From Oryzobacter faecalis (lineage in GTDB: Bacteria; Actinomycetota; Actinomycetes; Actinomycetales; Dermatophilaceae), in assembly GCF_046764005.1 (NCBI RefSeq), contig NZ_JBKOFW010000003.1, positions 310,001 to 374,000 of the forward strand: a stretch of DNA of 64,000 nt. The letters run 5' to 3'. The notes beneath the pieces are model-generated. The model was given only the letters and a program-made list of their open reading frames with translations. It was not told the origin of the DNA and ran no database searches. Position 1 is the first letter of the stretch. Every line of letters starts with the position of its first letter. Positions 17,212-25,462 of this stretch are shown in pieces. The position numbers and the translations under genes were made by a program.

Positions 17212-18144
17212 ATGACGCGTGAACGCACCCCCACCAGGCGCAACCGCTACGGCCACGAGAACGCCGCCGGCTACCTGCTGAGCGCCCCCGCGCTCGTCCT
17301 CCTCGCACTCTTCGTCGCCCTGCCGTTCGTCATGGCCTTCGTGCTCTCGATGCAGAACGTGCGGCTCGACGGGGCGCGGCCGAACGTCTGGATGGGGCTC
17401 GAGCAGTACCGCCGCATCCTCCTCGACGGGGACACCAGCCCGGTCTTCTGGCGCAGCCTGCTCAACAACGTCGTCTTCGCCGCCTTCGTCGTCCCGCTCC
17501 AGACCGCGCTCGCGGTGGCGCTGGCGACGCTGCTGAACCGGAAGGTGCGCGGCATTTCGGTCTTCCGGACCCTGTTCTTCCTCCCCGTCGTCTTCCCGAT
17601 GGCGCTCGTCGCGACGATCTGGAGCCTGATCTTCGCGCGCGACGGGCTCGGGATGCTCAACGCGTTCCTGTCGGCCGTGACGTTCGGGGCCGTCGGGCCC
17701 CAGGACTGGCTGGGCGACCCGAAGATGGCCCTGGCCTCCATCGCCCTGATGTCGATGTGGGCCGGTGTGGGGTTCCAGATGATCATCATCCTGGCGGGCC
17801 TGCAGTCCATCCCCCAGGAGCTCTACGAGGCGGCCACACTCGACCGCGCGAACGCGTGGCAGAAGTTCCGCAACGTGACCCTGCCGGGGCTGCGCAACAC
17901 GCTGATCTTCGTCGTCATCGTCACGACGATCTTCTCGTTCCGCCTCTTCGACCAGGTCTACATCATGACCCGCGGCGGGCCGAACAACTCGACGTCCACG
18001 GTGATGTACCAGGCCGTGACCTCCGCGTTCGTCGAGAACAACGTGGGCCGCGGCGCGGCGATGACGGTCGTCTTCGTCCTCGTGATCGTCGTGATCACGG
18101 TGATCCAGCAGCGCGTCCTGCGCCAGGACCGAGAGGTGCAGTGA
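17212..18144 (+). CDS. Sugar ABC transporter permease (MalF type)
   Basis: A 310-residue permease with about six membrane segments. The first, around residues 20-45, reads AGYLLSAPALVLLALFVALP. The EAA loop is EAATLDRANAWQKFRNVTLP near residue 205; the usual Gly after Asp is replaced by Arg, a small departure from the other permeases here. It ends on the ATGA overlap with the second permease. It forms the channel of the region 2 importer; no ATPase is encoded nearby. Confidence 0.9.
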   Translation: MTRERTPTRRNRYGHENAAGYLLSAPALVLLALFVALPFVMAFVLSMQNVRLDGARPNVWMGLEQYRRILLDGDTSPVFWRSLLNNVVFAAFVVPLQTALAVALATLLNRKVRGISVFRTLFFLPVVFPMALVATIWSLIFARDGLGMLNAFLSAVTFGAVGPQDWLGDPKMALASIALMSMWAGVGFQMIIILAGLQSIPQELYEAATLDRANAWQKFRNVTLPGLRNTLIFVVIVTTIFSFRLFDQVYIMTRGGPNNSTSTVMYQAVTSAFVENNVGRGAAMTVVFVLVIVVITVIQQRVLRQDREVQ

Positions 18145-19052
18145 TGAGCTCCGCAACCCTGACCGAGTCCAGGGCCAGCCGGCCCGCGACCACGGACACA
18201 CCGCGGCTGACGATGGCGACACGTCGTCGCATCGGTGTCGCGCTCACCTACGTCCTGCTCGTCGTCGTCTCCCTCCTCTTCGTCTCCCCGATCCTCTACA
18301 TGGTCATCGGGTCGATGAAGCCGGCCGACGAAGTGCTCAACGGCCTCGCCGGGTTCGCGCCGACCAACCTCAGCCTCGACAACTACACGGCGGTCCTCGA
18401 GCGGTTCGACAGCGACGCGAGCGGCTACTTCCAGAACTTCTACCTGGCCTCGATCATCGTGACGTCGGTGACGGTCATCGGTGGCCTCGTCGTGAACTCG
18501 ATGGCCGCGTACGCCCTGGCCCGGCTGCGGTGGCGGGGGAGGGACGCGATCCTCGCGATCATCATCCTGCTCGTCATCCTGCCCTTCGAGGCGATCGCGG
18601 TGCCGTTGTTCTACCTGATGAACGACTTCCGCAACACGTACTTCGTCCAGTACATCCCGTTCGTCGCGAGCGCCTTCTCGATCTACCTCTTCTACACCTT
18701 CTTCATCTCGATCCCGAAGGAGATCCAGGAGTCGGCGTCGCTCGACGGCGCGGGGCCGTTCCGGATCTTCGTCCAGATCATCGTGCCGATGTCGAAGCCG
18801 GTGTACGCCTCCGTGACGATCCTGACCTTCCTCGCGGCGTGGTCCTCCTTCCTCTTCCCCGTGATGATGGTCGACCAGCCACTCGTGCGGCCGCTGCCCC
18901 TCGCCATCGCCGTCTTCAAGGGTCAGCCCCCGACGGACTGGGGCCAGATCTTCGCCTTCGGCGTCATGCTGGTCATCCCCGTCGTCGTCGTCTTCCTCGC
19001 CTTCCAGCGCTGGTTCATCCAGAGCGTCGCGTCCTCGGCCGTCAAGGGATGA
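18144..19052 (+). CDS. Sugar ABC transporter permease (MalG type)
   Basis: A 302-residue permease with a roughly 35-residue polar N-terminal tail followed by about six membrane segments. The EAA loop reads ESASLDGAGPFRIFVQIIVP near residue 195, and the C terminus ends RWFIQSVASSAVKG. ATG 18144 overlaps the previous stop by one base, and its own stop overlaps the GH13 start, so the four genes from 15800 are one operon. It is the partner of the upstream permease. Confidence 0.9.
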   Translation: MSSATLTESRASRPATTDTPRLTMATRRRIGVALTYVLLVVVSLLFVSPILYMVIGSMKPADEVLNGLAGFAPTNLSLDNYTAVLERFDSDASGYFQNFYLASIIVTSVTVIGGLVVNSMAAYALARLRWRGRDAILAIIILLVILPFEAIAVPLFYLMNDFRNTYFVQYIPFVASAFSIYLFYTFFISIPKEIQESASLDGAGPFRIFVQIIVPMSKPVYASVTILTFLAAWSSFLFPVMMVDQPLVRPLPLAIAVFKGQPPTDWGQIFAFGVMLVIPVVVVFLAFQRWFIQSVASSAVKG

Positions 19053-20743
19053 GCGCACTGCACGAGCGCACGGGGCGCTTCGCGCCCACCCGTGGCCCGG
19101 GACGCCATCGCACGGTGCCGCCCCGGGCGCCGTGGTGGCCCGAGGCCGTCGTCTACCAGATCTACCCGCGCAGCTTCGCCGACGCGAACGGTGACGGGGT
19201 CGGTGACCTGCGCGGGGTGACGGACCGGGTCCCGTACCTCGCGGCCCTGGGCATCGACGCGGTGTGGCTCTCGCCGTTCTACCCGTCGCCGCTGGCCGAC
19301 GGTGGGTACGACATCGTCGACCACCGCGATGTCGACCCGGTCATCGGCACGCTCCAGGACTTCGACGAGATGGTCGACGCGCTCCACGGCGCCGGCATCA
19401 GGGTCATCGTCGACATCGTCCCCAACCACACCTCCGACCAGCACCCCGACTTCCTCGCCGCCCTGGCGGCCGGGCCCGGGGCGCCCGAACGCCATCGGTA
19501 CATCTTCCGACCCGGTCGCGGAGAGGGCGGCGCGCTGCCGCCGAACGACTGGCCCTCGCACTTCGGCCCGACCTGCTGGACCCGCGCGCCCGACGGCGAG
19601 TGGTACCTCCACCTGTTCGCCCCCGAGCAGCCGGACCTGAACTGGGACGAGGAGGACGTGCACCGTGACTTCGAGCGGACCCTGTCGTTCTGGGCCGACC
19701 GTGGTGTCGACGGGTTCCGCATCGACGTGGCGCACGGCCTGGCCAAGGACCTGTCCGAGCCCTGGGCCGACATCACGAGCTTCGACCCGAAGCTCACCCC
19801 GCTCGACGGCAGCCACCCGCTGTTCGACCGCGACGAGCTGATGGCCGTGTACCGCCGCTGGACCGAGCTGCTCGACGACTACGACGAGCCCCGGATGACG
19901 GTGGCCGAGGCCGCGGTGCCCGGAGCGCGGGTGCACCGCTACCTCACCGAGGGCGGCCTGAGCCAGGCGTTCAACTTCGACCTGCTCGACACCCCGTGGG
20001 ACGCCAACGCGTTCCGTGCGGCGATCGACAGGGAGCGCCAGGCCTCGGCCAGGTCGGGGGCGAACAGCACCTGGGTGCTCGGCAACCACGACTGCGTGCG
20101 GCCGGCCAGCCGCTACGGCCTCCCGGTGGGGACCGACCTCAACGCGTGGCTGCTCAGCGCCGGCACCGCCCCCCGCGCGGACCTGCGCCGAGGACGGGCG
20201 CGCGCCCTCGCGGCGGCCATGGTCCTCCTCGCGCTGCCGGGCTCGACCTACGTCTACCAGGGGGAGGAGCTGGGGCTCCCGGAGGTGCCCGACCTCGACG
20301 AGGCCCTGCTCGAGGACCCGATGTGGCTGCGCTCCGCCGGAGCGGTCAAGGGCCGCGACGGCTGCCGCGTGCCCCTGCCCTGGGCACCGGACGGCCCGAG
20401 CCTCGGGTTCGGCCCCGGACCGGGCCACCTCCCCCAGCCCGCCTCGTTCGCGGGGCTGTCCGTGGACGTCCAGGCCGGTGACCCGTCGTCGGCGCTGTCG
20501 TTCTTCCGCCGCGCGCTCGCCCTGCGGGCCGAGCTGCTGGGTGGGCGCCCCGACTTCACCTGGCTGCCGCGGCACCCGACGGCCATCGGCTTCCGTCGCG
20601 GTGCCGACTGGCTGTGCGTGCTCAACATGGGTGAGGCAGCCGTCGAGCTGCCGGACGGTGAGGTGCTCCTCGCAAGCGGGGCGCTCGACGGCAGCCACCT
20701 CCCGCCGGACACCTGCGCGTGGCTCACCGTCCCCGGGGGTTGA
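19049..20743 (+). CDS. GH13 alpha-glucosidase / oligo-1,6-glucosidase type
   Basis: A 564-residue cytoplasmic GH13 enzyme. The family regions are clear: VIVDIVPNHTSDQHPDF (region I), GFRIDVAHGL with the nucleophile Asp226, acid/base Glu287 in VAEAAV, and GNHDCVR with transition-state Asp348. VVYQIYPRSFADANGDGVGD at the start is typical of oligo-1,6-glucosidase, alpha-glucosidase and trehalose-6-phosphate hydrolase relatives. It probably hydrolyses the alpha-glucoside taken up by the preceding ABC proteins to glucose. ATG 19049 overlaps the permease stop (ATGA). Its last 20 bp overlap the 3' end of the converging LacI gene. Confidence 0.92.
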   Translation: MSALHERTGRFAPTRGPGRHRTVPPRAPWWPEAVVYQIYPRSFADANGDGVGDLRGVTDRVPYLAALGIDAVWLSPFYPSPLADGGYDIVDHRDVDPVIGTLQDFDEMVDALHGAGIRVIVDIVPNHTSDQHPDFLAALAAGPGAPERHRYIFRPGRGEGGALPPNDWPSHFGPTCWTRAPDGEWYLHLFAPEQPDLNWDEEDVHRDFERTLSFWADRGVDGFRIDVAHGLAKDLSEPWADITSFDPKLTPLDGSHPLFDRDELMAVYRRWTELLDDYDEPRMTVAEAAVPGARVHRYLTEGGLSQAFNFDLLDTPWDANAFRAAIDRERQASARSGANSTWVLGNHDCVRPASRYGLPVGTDLNAWLLSAGTAPRADLRRGRARALAAAMVLLALPGSTYVYQGEELGLPEVPDLDEALLEDPMWLRSAGAVKGRDGCRVPLPWAPDGPSLGFGPGPGHLPQPASFAGLSVDVQAGDPSSALSFFRRALALRAELLGGRPDFTWLPRHPTAIGFRRGADWLCVLNMGEAAVELPDGEVLLASGALDGSHLPPDTCAWLTVPGG

Positions 20744-21758
20744 AGCCGCTGCTGCCGCGCACGATGAGCCGGGTGCCGACCGGAGCCGTGGGCGGGACCG
20801 GCCCGCCCTGGAGCACCTGGTCGAGCAGGTCGAGCAGCTGCTCGGCGATCGGCTCGACCGGCACCGAGATGCTCGTGACCTCGGGGCTCACCATGGTGGC
20901 GAGTGGGCTGTCGTCGAACCCGGTCACGGCGACGTCCTTGCCGACTCGGATGCCGAGCATCTGCGCGATCGCCACGGTGGCGACGGCGATGGAGTCGCTT
21001 GACGTGATGACGGCATCGGGCACCCCGTGGTGGGTGAGGAACTCGGGGAGCCGACCCCTGAGGGCCTTCAAGGAGGCCGCGGTCATCACCCGGTGCCGCG
21101 GGAGCCGGATCCCCCTGGCCGCCAACGCCTCTCGCGTGCCCCGGCGACGGTCGACGTTCCAGTGCGCCGGAGCGCTGTACCCGACGTAGGCGATGTCGCG
21201 GCACCCCTGGTCGACGACGTGGTCGACGGCGTCGTGCATGGCGAGGGCGTTGTCGATGTCGAGGGCCACGACCTCGGAGCCGGTCTCAGGACGGCCCATG
21301 ACGACGAAAGGGACCCCGAGGTCCTCGAGGATCCGGGCACGGACGTCGCCGGCCGTGGAGTCCGAGAGGATGAAGCCGTCCACCAGCCCGGCCGACGCCG
21401 TCGTGCGGAACTCCTCGGGCTGTTCCTCGTCGTGCGTGAACACAAGGACGCGCCGGTTGTGGTGACTGGCGGCGGGCACCAGGGCGTGCAGCAGTCCGAC
21501 GGTGAACGGGTTCGAGACGTCGAGCTGCCGCCGGACGAGGTCGAAGCCGATGAGGCCGGTGCGCCGGGACCGCAGGCTCTGCGCGTACCGGTTGGGCTGG
21601 AAGCCGAGCTTGTCGATCGCCCGCTCCACCTTGGCCCGGGTGGGTTCCGTGAAACCGCCACGGCCGTTGATGACGTTCGAGACGGTCTGCGGCGACACCC
21701 CGGCGGCCTTCGCGACGTCGACGATCCGCGGACGTCTCACCGGCCGGTGCACTGCCAT
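20724..21758 (-). CDS. LacI family transcriptional regulator
   Basis: A 344-residue LacI/GalR regulator. The helix-turn-helix is RIVDVAKAAGVSPQTVSNVI, followed by the effector domain. The open frame extends upstream to 21899, but the start at 21758 (MAVHRPVRRPR) gives the normal spacing to the helix-turn-helix, so I prefer it. It is divergent from the region 3 permease gene at 22004. The spacer holds two direct copies of a 15-bp element (21914-21944) that overlap a promoter candidate. It should control the alpha-galactoside operon. Its 3' end overlaps the tail of the GH13 gene by 20 bp. Confidence 0.92.
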   Translation of the reverse strand: MAVHRPVRRPRIVDVAKAAGVSPQTVSNVINGRGGFTEPTRAKVERAIDKLGFQPNRYAQSLRSRRTGLIGFDLVRRQLDVSNPFTVGLLHALVPAASHHNRRVLVFTHDEEQPEEFRTTASAGLVDGFILSDSTAGDVRARILEDLGVPFVVMGRPETGSEVVALDIDNALAMHDAVDHVVDQGCRDIAYVGYSAPAHWNVDRRRGTREALAARGIRLPRHRVMTAASLKALRGRLPEFLTHHGVPDAVITSSDSIAVATVAIAQMLGIRVGKDVAVTGFDDSPLATMVSPEVTSISVPVEPIAEQLLDLLDQVLQGGPVPPTAPVGTRLIVRGSSGFNPRGR

Positions 21759-21889
21759 CCTCGTCACTCCGTCGTCGCTGGTCACCGGCGCCGCCGGCCG
21801 TTCCCGGCCAAGGGTAGCGGCGCCCTGGAGCGGGCCCACGCCCCCGGCTCCCGTTGCCGACTCGTGACCGACTGCTGGTTGGACGGGTC

Positions 21890-21944
21890 TTGACGTCATG
21901 GGGGGAGTCTGTCATGTTTCGTTAAAGCGATGTTTCGTTAAAGC
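21890..21944 (+). promoter_or_regulatory. Promoter with two tandem operator-like repeats
   Basis: TTGACG (21890-21895) and CATGTT (21913-21918) form a 17-bp-spaced promoter candidate for the region 3 operon. ATGTTTCGTTAAAGC occurs twice, at 21914-21928 and 21930-21944, with a period of 16 bp, roughly one and a half helical turns. The first copy overlaps the -10 box and the second lies at about the start site. Each copy has a TTT...AAA core of LacI-family type around a CG. The A/T content stands out against the local sequence. Confidence 0.6.
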
Positions 21945-22003
21945 ACTAAGGCCAACGGCGGCTCACCCTCACCCAGGGTCGCCACGACCCTGAGGAGGGT
22001 TCG

Positions 22004-22945
22004 ATGACCGCACCACCCGTCGTCCCGGCGCCGGCGCGGGCGCTGCGCCGCAAGGCCGGCACCCCGCGGCCCGAGGTCGGCAAGGGCGACCTCGGCATCG
22101 CCCTGCTCTTCATCGCGCCGGCTGCCCTCGGGCTGGTGACGTTCTACCTGTGGCCGACCGTCCGCGGCCTCTACCTCAGCTTCACCGAGTTCAGCCTCTT
22201 CGGCTCACCGGAGCTCATCGGCTTCGACAACTACGTCGCCATCGCCCAGGACGCCCTCTTCTGGAACTCCATGAAGGTGACCCTCTGGTACGTCGTGCTC
22301 AACATCGGCTTCCAGACGGTCATCGCCCTCGGCCTCGCGGTCCTCATGCACCGCCTCACCAAGTCGGGGATCATCCGGGGCTCGATCCTCCTGCCGTACC
22401 TCATCGCCCCCGTCATCGCCGCCCTCCTGTGGTTCTGGATGCTCGACTACCAGATCGGCATCGTGAACTCCTTCCTCGAGTGGAGCGGCATCGGCCGGAT
22501 CGCGTTCTTCGGCAACGAGAGCTGGGCGATCCCGACCATCGCCTTCGTCAACGTGTGGAAGCACATGGGATACACGGCCCTGCTGATCTTCGCGGGGCTG
22601 CAGACCATCCCCACCAGCGTCTACGAGGCGGCGGCGGTGGACGGGTCCACCGAGTGGAAGACGTTCTGGCGGATCACGCTGCCCCTCCTGCGACCGGTCC
22701 TCGTCCTCGTCCTCATCATCACCGTCACGGGCTCGTTCCAGGTGTTCGACACCGTCGCGGTCACGACCGGCGGTGGCCCGGGGAACGCCTCCCGCGTCAT
22801 CCAGGTGTACATCGTCGAACGCGCCTTCGAGAGAAGCGACTTCGGCTATGCCGCAGCCCTGTCCGCCGTGCTGTTCGTCATTCTCGCCGTCGTCGCCTGG
22901 GCGCAGAACAAGTTCCTGGGCGGCAACGAGTCGGACCTGGCCTGA
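22004..22945 (+). CDS. Sugar ABC transporter permease (MalF type)
   Basis: A 313-residue permease with about six membrane segments, the first being IALLFIAPAALGLVTFYLWP. The EAA loop is EAAAVDGSTEWKTFWRITLP near residue 210. ATG 22004 follows a GGAGGG ribosome-binding site. It is the first gene of the region 3 operon, with the order permease, permease, binding protein, the reverse of region 2. The glycosidases downstream suggest that the imported sugars are alpha-galactosides such as melibiose, raffinose or stachyose. Confidence 0.9.
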   Translation: MTAPPVVPAPARALRRKAGTPRPEVGKGDLGIALLFIAPAALGLVTFYLWPTVRGLYLSFTEFSLFGSPELIGFDNYVAIAQDALFWNSMKVTLWYVVLNIGFQTVIALGLAVLMHRLTKSGIIRGSILLPYLIAPVIAALLWFWMLDYQIGIVNSFLEWSGIGRIAFFGNESWAIPTIAFVNVWKHMGYTALLIFAGLQTIPTSVYEAAAVDGSTEWKTFWRITLPLLRPVLVLVLIITVTGSFQVFDTVAVTTGGGPGNASRVIQVYIVERAFERSDFGYAAALSAVLFVILAVVAWAQNKFLGGNESDLA

Positions 22946-22954
22946 GGAGCTGAC

Positions 22955-23911
22955 ATGGCAACCACGACGACCTCGACGACGACCTCGCGGGCCCGGCGCT
23001 CGGCACGGCACCCCGACCACCGGTCCGGCCTGGCCCAACGGGTCAACTGGGGACGGCTGCTCTCCTGGACCGTCCTGTGGCTCTTCATCCTCCTGACGAT
23101 CTTCCCGTTCTACTGGACGGTCCGGACCGGGCTGTCGAACAACAGGGCGCTCGCGGGTGCCTCGGGCTCGCTCCTGCCGGCCGACTTCAGCCTCGGCGGC
23201 TTCAAGCGGGTGCTCGGCCTTGCGTCCGTCGAGGAGGCCCTCGCCGAGGGTGGGTCCGGCGCCTCGATCAGCTTCTGGCTCTACCTGCGCAACAGCGTCC
23301 TCGTGGCCTCCGCGGTGACGGTCGGGCAGGTCGTGTTCAGCGCTGCGGCCGCCTACGCCTTCGCCCGGCTCCGGTGGCGGGGCAGGGACACGGTGTTCGG
23401 TCTGTTCCTCACCGCGCTGCTCGTCCCGCCGATCTTCACCGCGCTCCCGAACTTCCTCACCATCAAGGCGCTCGGGCTGCTCAACACCCTGCCCGGCATC
23501 ATCCTGCCCACGTTCTTCATGACCCCGTTCGCGATCTACTTCCTCCGGCAGTTCTTCCTCGGCATCCCGCGGGAGATCGACGAGGCGGCCCTCATCGACG
23601 GCGCCGGCCACCTGCGCATCTTCTTCCGGATCATCATGCCGATGGCGATGCCGCCGATCATCACGCTGGGGATCCTCCAGTTCATCGCCGCCTGGAACGA
23701 CTACTTCTGGCCTCTCCTCGTCGGTCAGACGGACGAGTCCCGCGTCCTCACCGTGGCTCTCGGCGTCTTCCGCTCCCAGACCCCCCAGGGATCCCCCGAC
23801 TGGGCCGGGCTCATGGCCGCCACCCTCATCGCGGCCGTCCCCGTCCTCATCCTCTACGCGATCTTCGGCCGCCGGATCGTCAACTCCATCGGCTTCACCG
23901 GCATCAAGTAA
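22955..23911 (+). CDS. Sugar ABC transporter permease (MalG type)
   Basis: A 318-residue permease with a Thr-rich N-terminal tail, a first membrane segment at about residues 38-58 (LLSWTVLWLFILLTIFPFYW) and five more. The EAA loop is EAALIDGAGHLRIFFRIIMP near residue 210, and the C terminus is RRIVNSIGFTGIK. A large loop after the first helix (about residues 66-108) is longer than in the other MalG-type subunits of this window. It pairs with the permease ending 9 bp upstream. Confidence 0.9.
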   Translation: MATTTTSTTTSRARRSARHPDHRSGLAQRVNWGRLLSWTVLWLFILLTIFPFYWTVRTGLSNNRALAGASGSLLPADFSLGGFKRVLGLASVEEALAEGGSGASISFWLYLRNSVLVASAVTVGQVVFSAAAAYAFARLRWRGRDTVFGLFLTALLVPPIFTALPNFLTIKALGLLNTLPGIILPTFFMTPFAIYFLRQFFLGIPREIDEAALIDGAGHLRIFFRIIMPMAMPPIITLGILQFIAAWNDYFWPLLVGQTDESRVLTVALGVFRSQTPQGSPDWAGLMAATLIAAVPVLILYAIFGRRIVNSIGFTGIK

Positions 23912-23972
23912 CCGCACCCCACCCATCACAACAACCCCCTCGGACGCCACGGTCCGCCCAGGAAGGAACGAC

Positions 23973-25316
23973 ATGAACCGCAAGACCACCCGAGCGCTCG
24001 CCACTCTGGCAGCCCTCCCCCTCCTCACGGTCGCCGCGTGCGGCGGTGGTGACGGCGACGGGGGCTCCGCCGGCGGAGGAACCATCGACTACTGGCTCTG
24101 GGACGCCAACCAGCAGCCCGCCTACCAGAAGTGCGCCGACGCCTTCGCCGCTAAGAACCCCGGGCTGAAGGTCAAGATCACCCAGCGCGGCTGGGACGAC
24201 TACTGGTCGACCCTGACGACCGGGTTCCAGTCGAACACCGCCCCGGACGTGTTCACCGACCACCTGTCCAAGTACCCGGAGTTCGTCAGGAACAAGGTCA
24301 TCCTCCCCCTCGACGACGTCATCAAGGACGTCGACACCACCCAGTACGCCGAGGGCCTGGCCGACCTCTGGGTGGCCGAGGACGGCAAGCGCTACGGGCT
24401 CCCCAAGGACTGGGACACGGTCGCGCTCTTCTACAACAAGAAGATGGCCAAGGAGGCCGGCATCACCGACGAGGAGATGCAGGACCTCACGTGGAACCCG
24501 CAGGACGGTGGCACCTACGAGAAGGTCATCGCCAGGCTCACCGTCGACAAGAGCGGCAAGCGCGGCGACGAGGCCGGCTTCGACAAGGGCAACGTCGCCG
24601 TCTACGGCCTCGGTCTCGCCGGGTCCGGCGCCGGCAACGGCCAGACGGAGTGGAGCTACTTCACCGGTACCACCGGATGGACCCACACCGACAAGAACCC
24701 GTGGGGCACGAAGTACAACTACGACGACCCGCGCTTCCAGGAGTCGATCACCTGGTTCAAGGGACTGATCGACAAGGGCTACATGCCGTCGCTCGAGACG
24801 ACGGTCGGCGCGAGCATGAACGACAACTTCGGCGCCGGCAAGTCGGCCATCAACGCCAACGGCTCGTGGATGATCGGCTCCTACACGGGGTACAAGGACC
24901 TCGAGCTGGGCATCGCCCCCACCCCGGTCGGGCCCCAGGGCAAGCGCGCCAGCATGTTCAACGGCCTCGCCGACTCCATCTTCGCGGGGACGGACAACAA
25001 GGAGGGCGCCGCCAAGTGGGTCGCGTTCCTCGGCTCGGCGGACTGCCAGAACATCGTCGGTGAGGCCGGGGTCGTCTTCCCCGCGGTGAGCTCCGGCGTC
25101 GATGCCGCCAAGAAGGCCTTCGAGGGCAAGGGCATCGACGTCACGGCGTTCACCCAGCAGGTCGACGAGAAGACGACGTTCCTCTTCCCGATCACGGACA
25201 ACGCCGCGGACATCAACGCCATCATGCAGCCCGCGATGGACGCCGTGATGTCCGGCAAGGCCGACGCCAGCTCGCTCACCGGAGCCAACGAGCAGGTCAA
25301 CGCCCTGTTCAAGTGA
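23973..25316 (+). CDS. Sugar ABC transporter, substrate-binding lipoprotein
   Basis: A 447-residue family 1 solute-binding protein with a lysine/arginine start, a hydrophobic core and the lipobox VAAC, giving an acylated Cys at about residue 23. A short Gly/Asp-rich linker precedes the domain that begins IDYWLWDANQQPAYQKCADAF. GGAAGGA supports ATG 23973. It is third in the operon, and two strong hairpins follow before the first alpha-galactosidase. The likely ligand is an alpha-galacto-oligosaccharide, inferred from the GH36 and galT genes. Confidence 0.9.
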   Translation: MNRKTTRALATLAALPLLTVAACGGGDGDGGSAGGGTIDYWLWDANQQPAYQKCADAFAAKNPGLKVKITQRGWDDYWSTLTTGFQSNTAPDVFTDHLSKYPEFVRNKVILPLDDVIKDVDTTQYAEGLADLWVAEDGKRYGLPKDWDTVALFYNKKMAKEAGITDEEMQDLTWNPQDGGTYEKVIARLTVDKSGKRGDEAGFDKGNVAVYGLGLAGSGAGNGQTEWSYFTGTTGWTHTDKNPWGTKYNYDDPRFQESITWFKGLIDKGYMPSLETTVGASMNDNFGAGKSAINANGSWMIGSYTGYKDLELGIAPTPVGPQGKRASMFNGLADSIFAGTDNKEGAAKWVAFLGSADCQNIVGEAGVVFPAVSSGVDAAKKAFEGKGIDVTAFTQQVDEKTTFLFPITDNAADINAIMQPAMDAVMSGKADASSLTGANEQVNALFK

Positions 25317-25323
25317 CCGAAGC

Positions 25324-25353
25324 CGCCCGGGCCCCGTGAGGGGGCCCCGGGCG
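25324..25353. terminator. G+C-rich hairpin after the binding-protein gene
   Basis: Arms CGCCCGGGCCCC (from 25324) and GGGGCCCCGGGCG (to 25353) pair with one bulged base around a loop of about five bases, starting 7 bp after the stop codon. There is no T-run. It is a probable terminator or 3' stabiliser and the first of two hairpins in this spacer. Confidence 0.55.
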
Positions 25354-25388
25354 ACCCCCCGGCCGGTTCCCCGTACAGGGCCGGTCCC

Positions 25389-25429
25389 GGCCGACCGGTG
25401 CGGTCTCCTCCTTGCCGCACCGGTCGGCC
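25389..25429. terminator. Perfect 15-bp hairpin upstream of the GH36 gene
   Basis: GGCCGACCGGTGCGG (25389-25403) is exactly repeated in inverse orientation at 25415-25429 around an 11-base loop (TCTCCTCCTTG). It lies 34 bp before the TTG start of the GH36 gene. With the hairpin at 25324 it probably lowers read-through from the transporter genes into the enzyme genes. Confidence 0.6.
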
Positions 25430-25462
25430 CCGCCATTGCACCGAGTCTGAAAGGCCTGTCTC

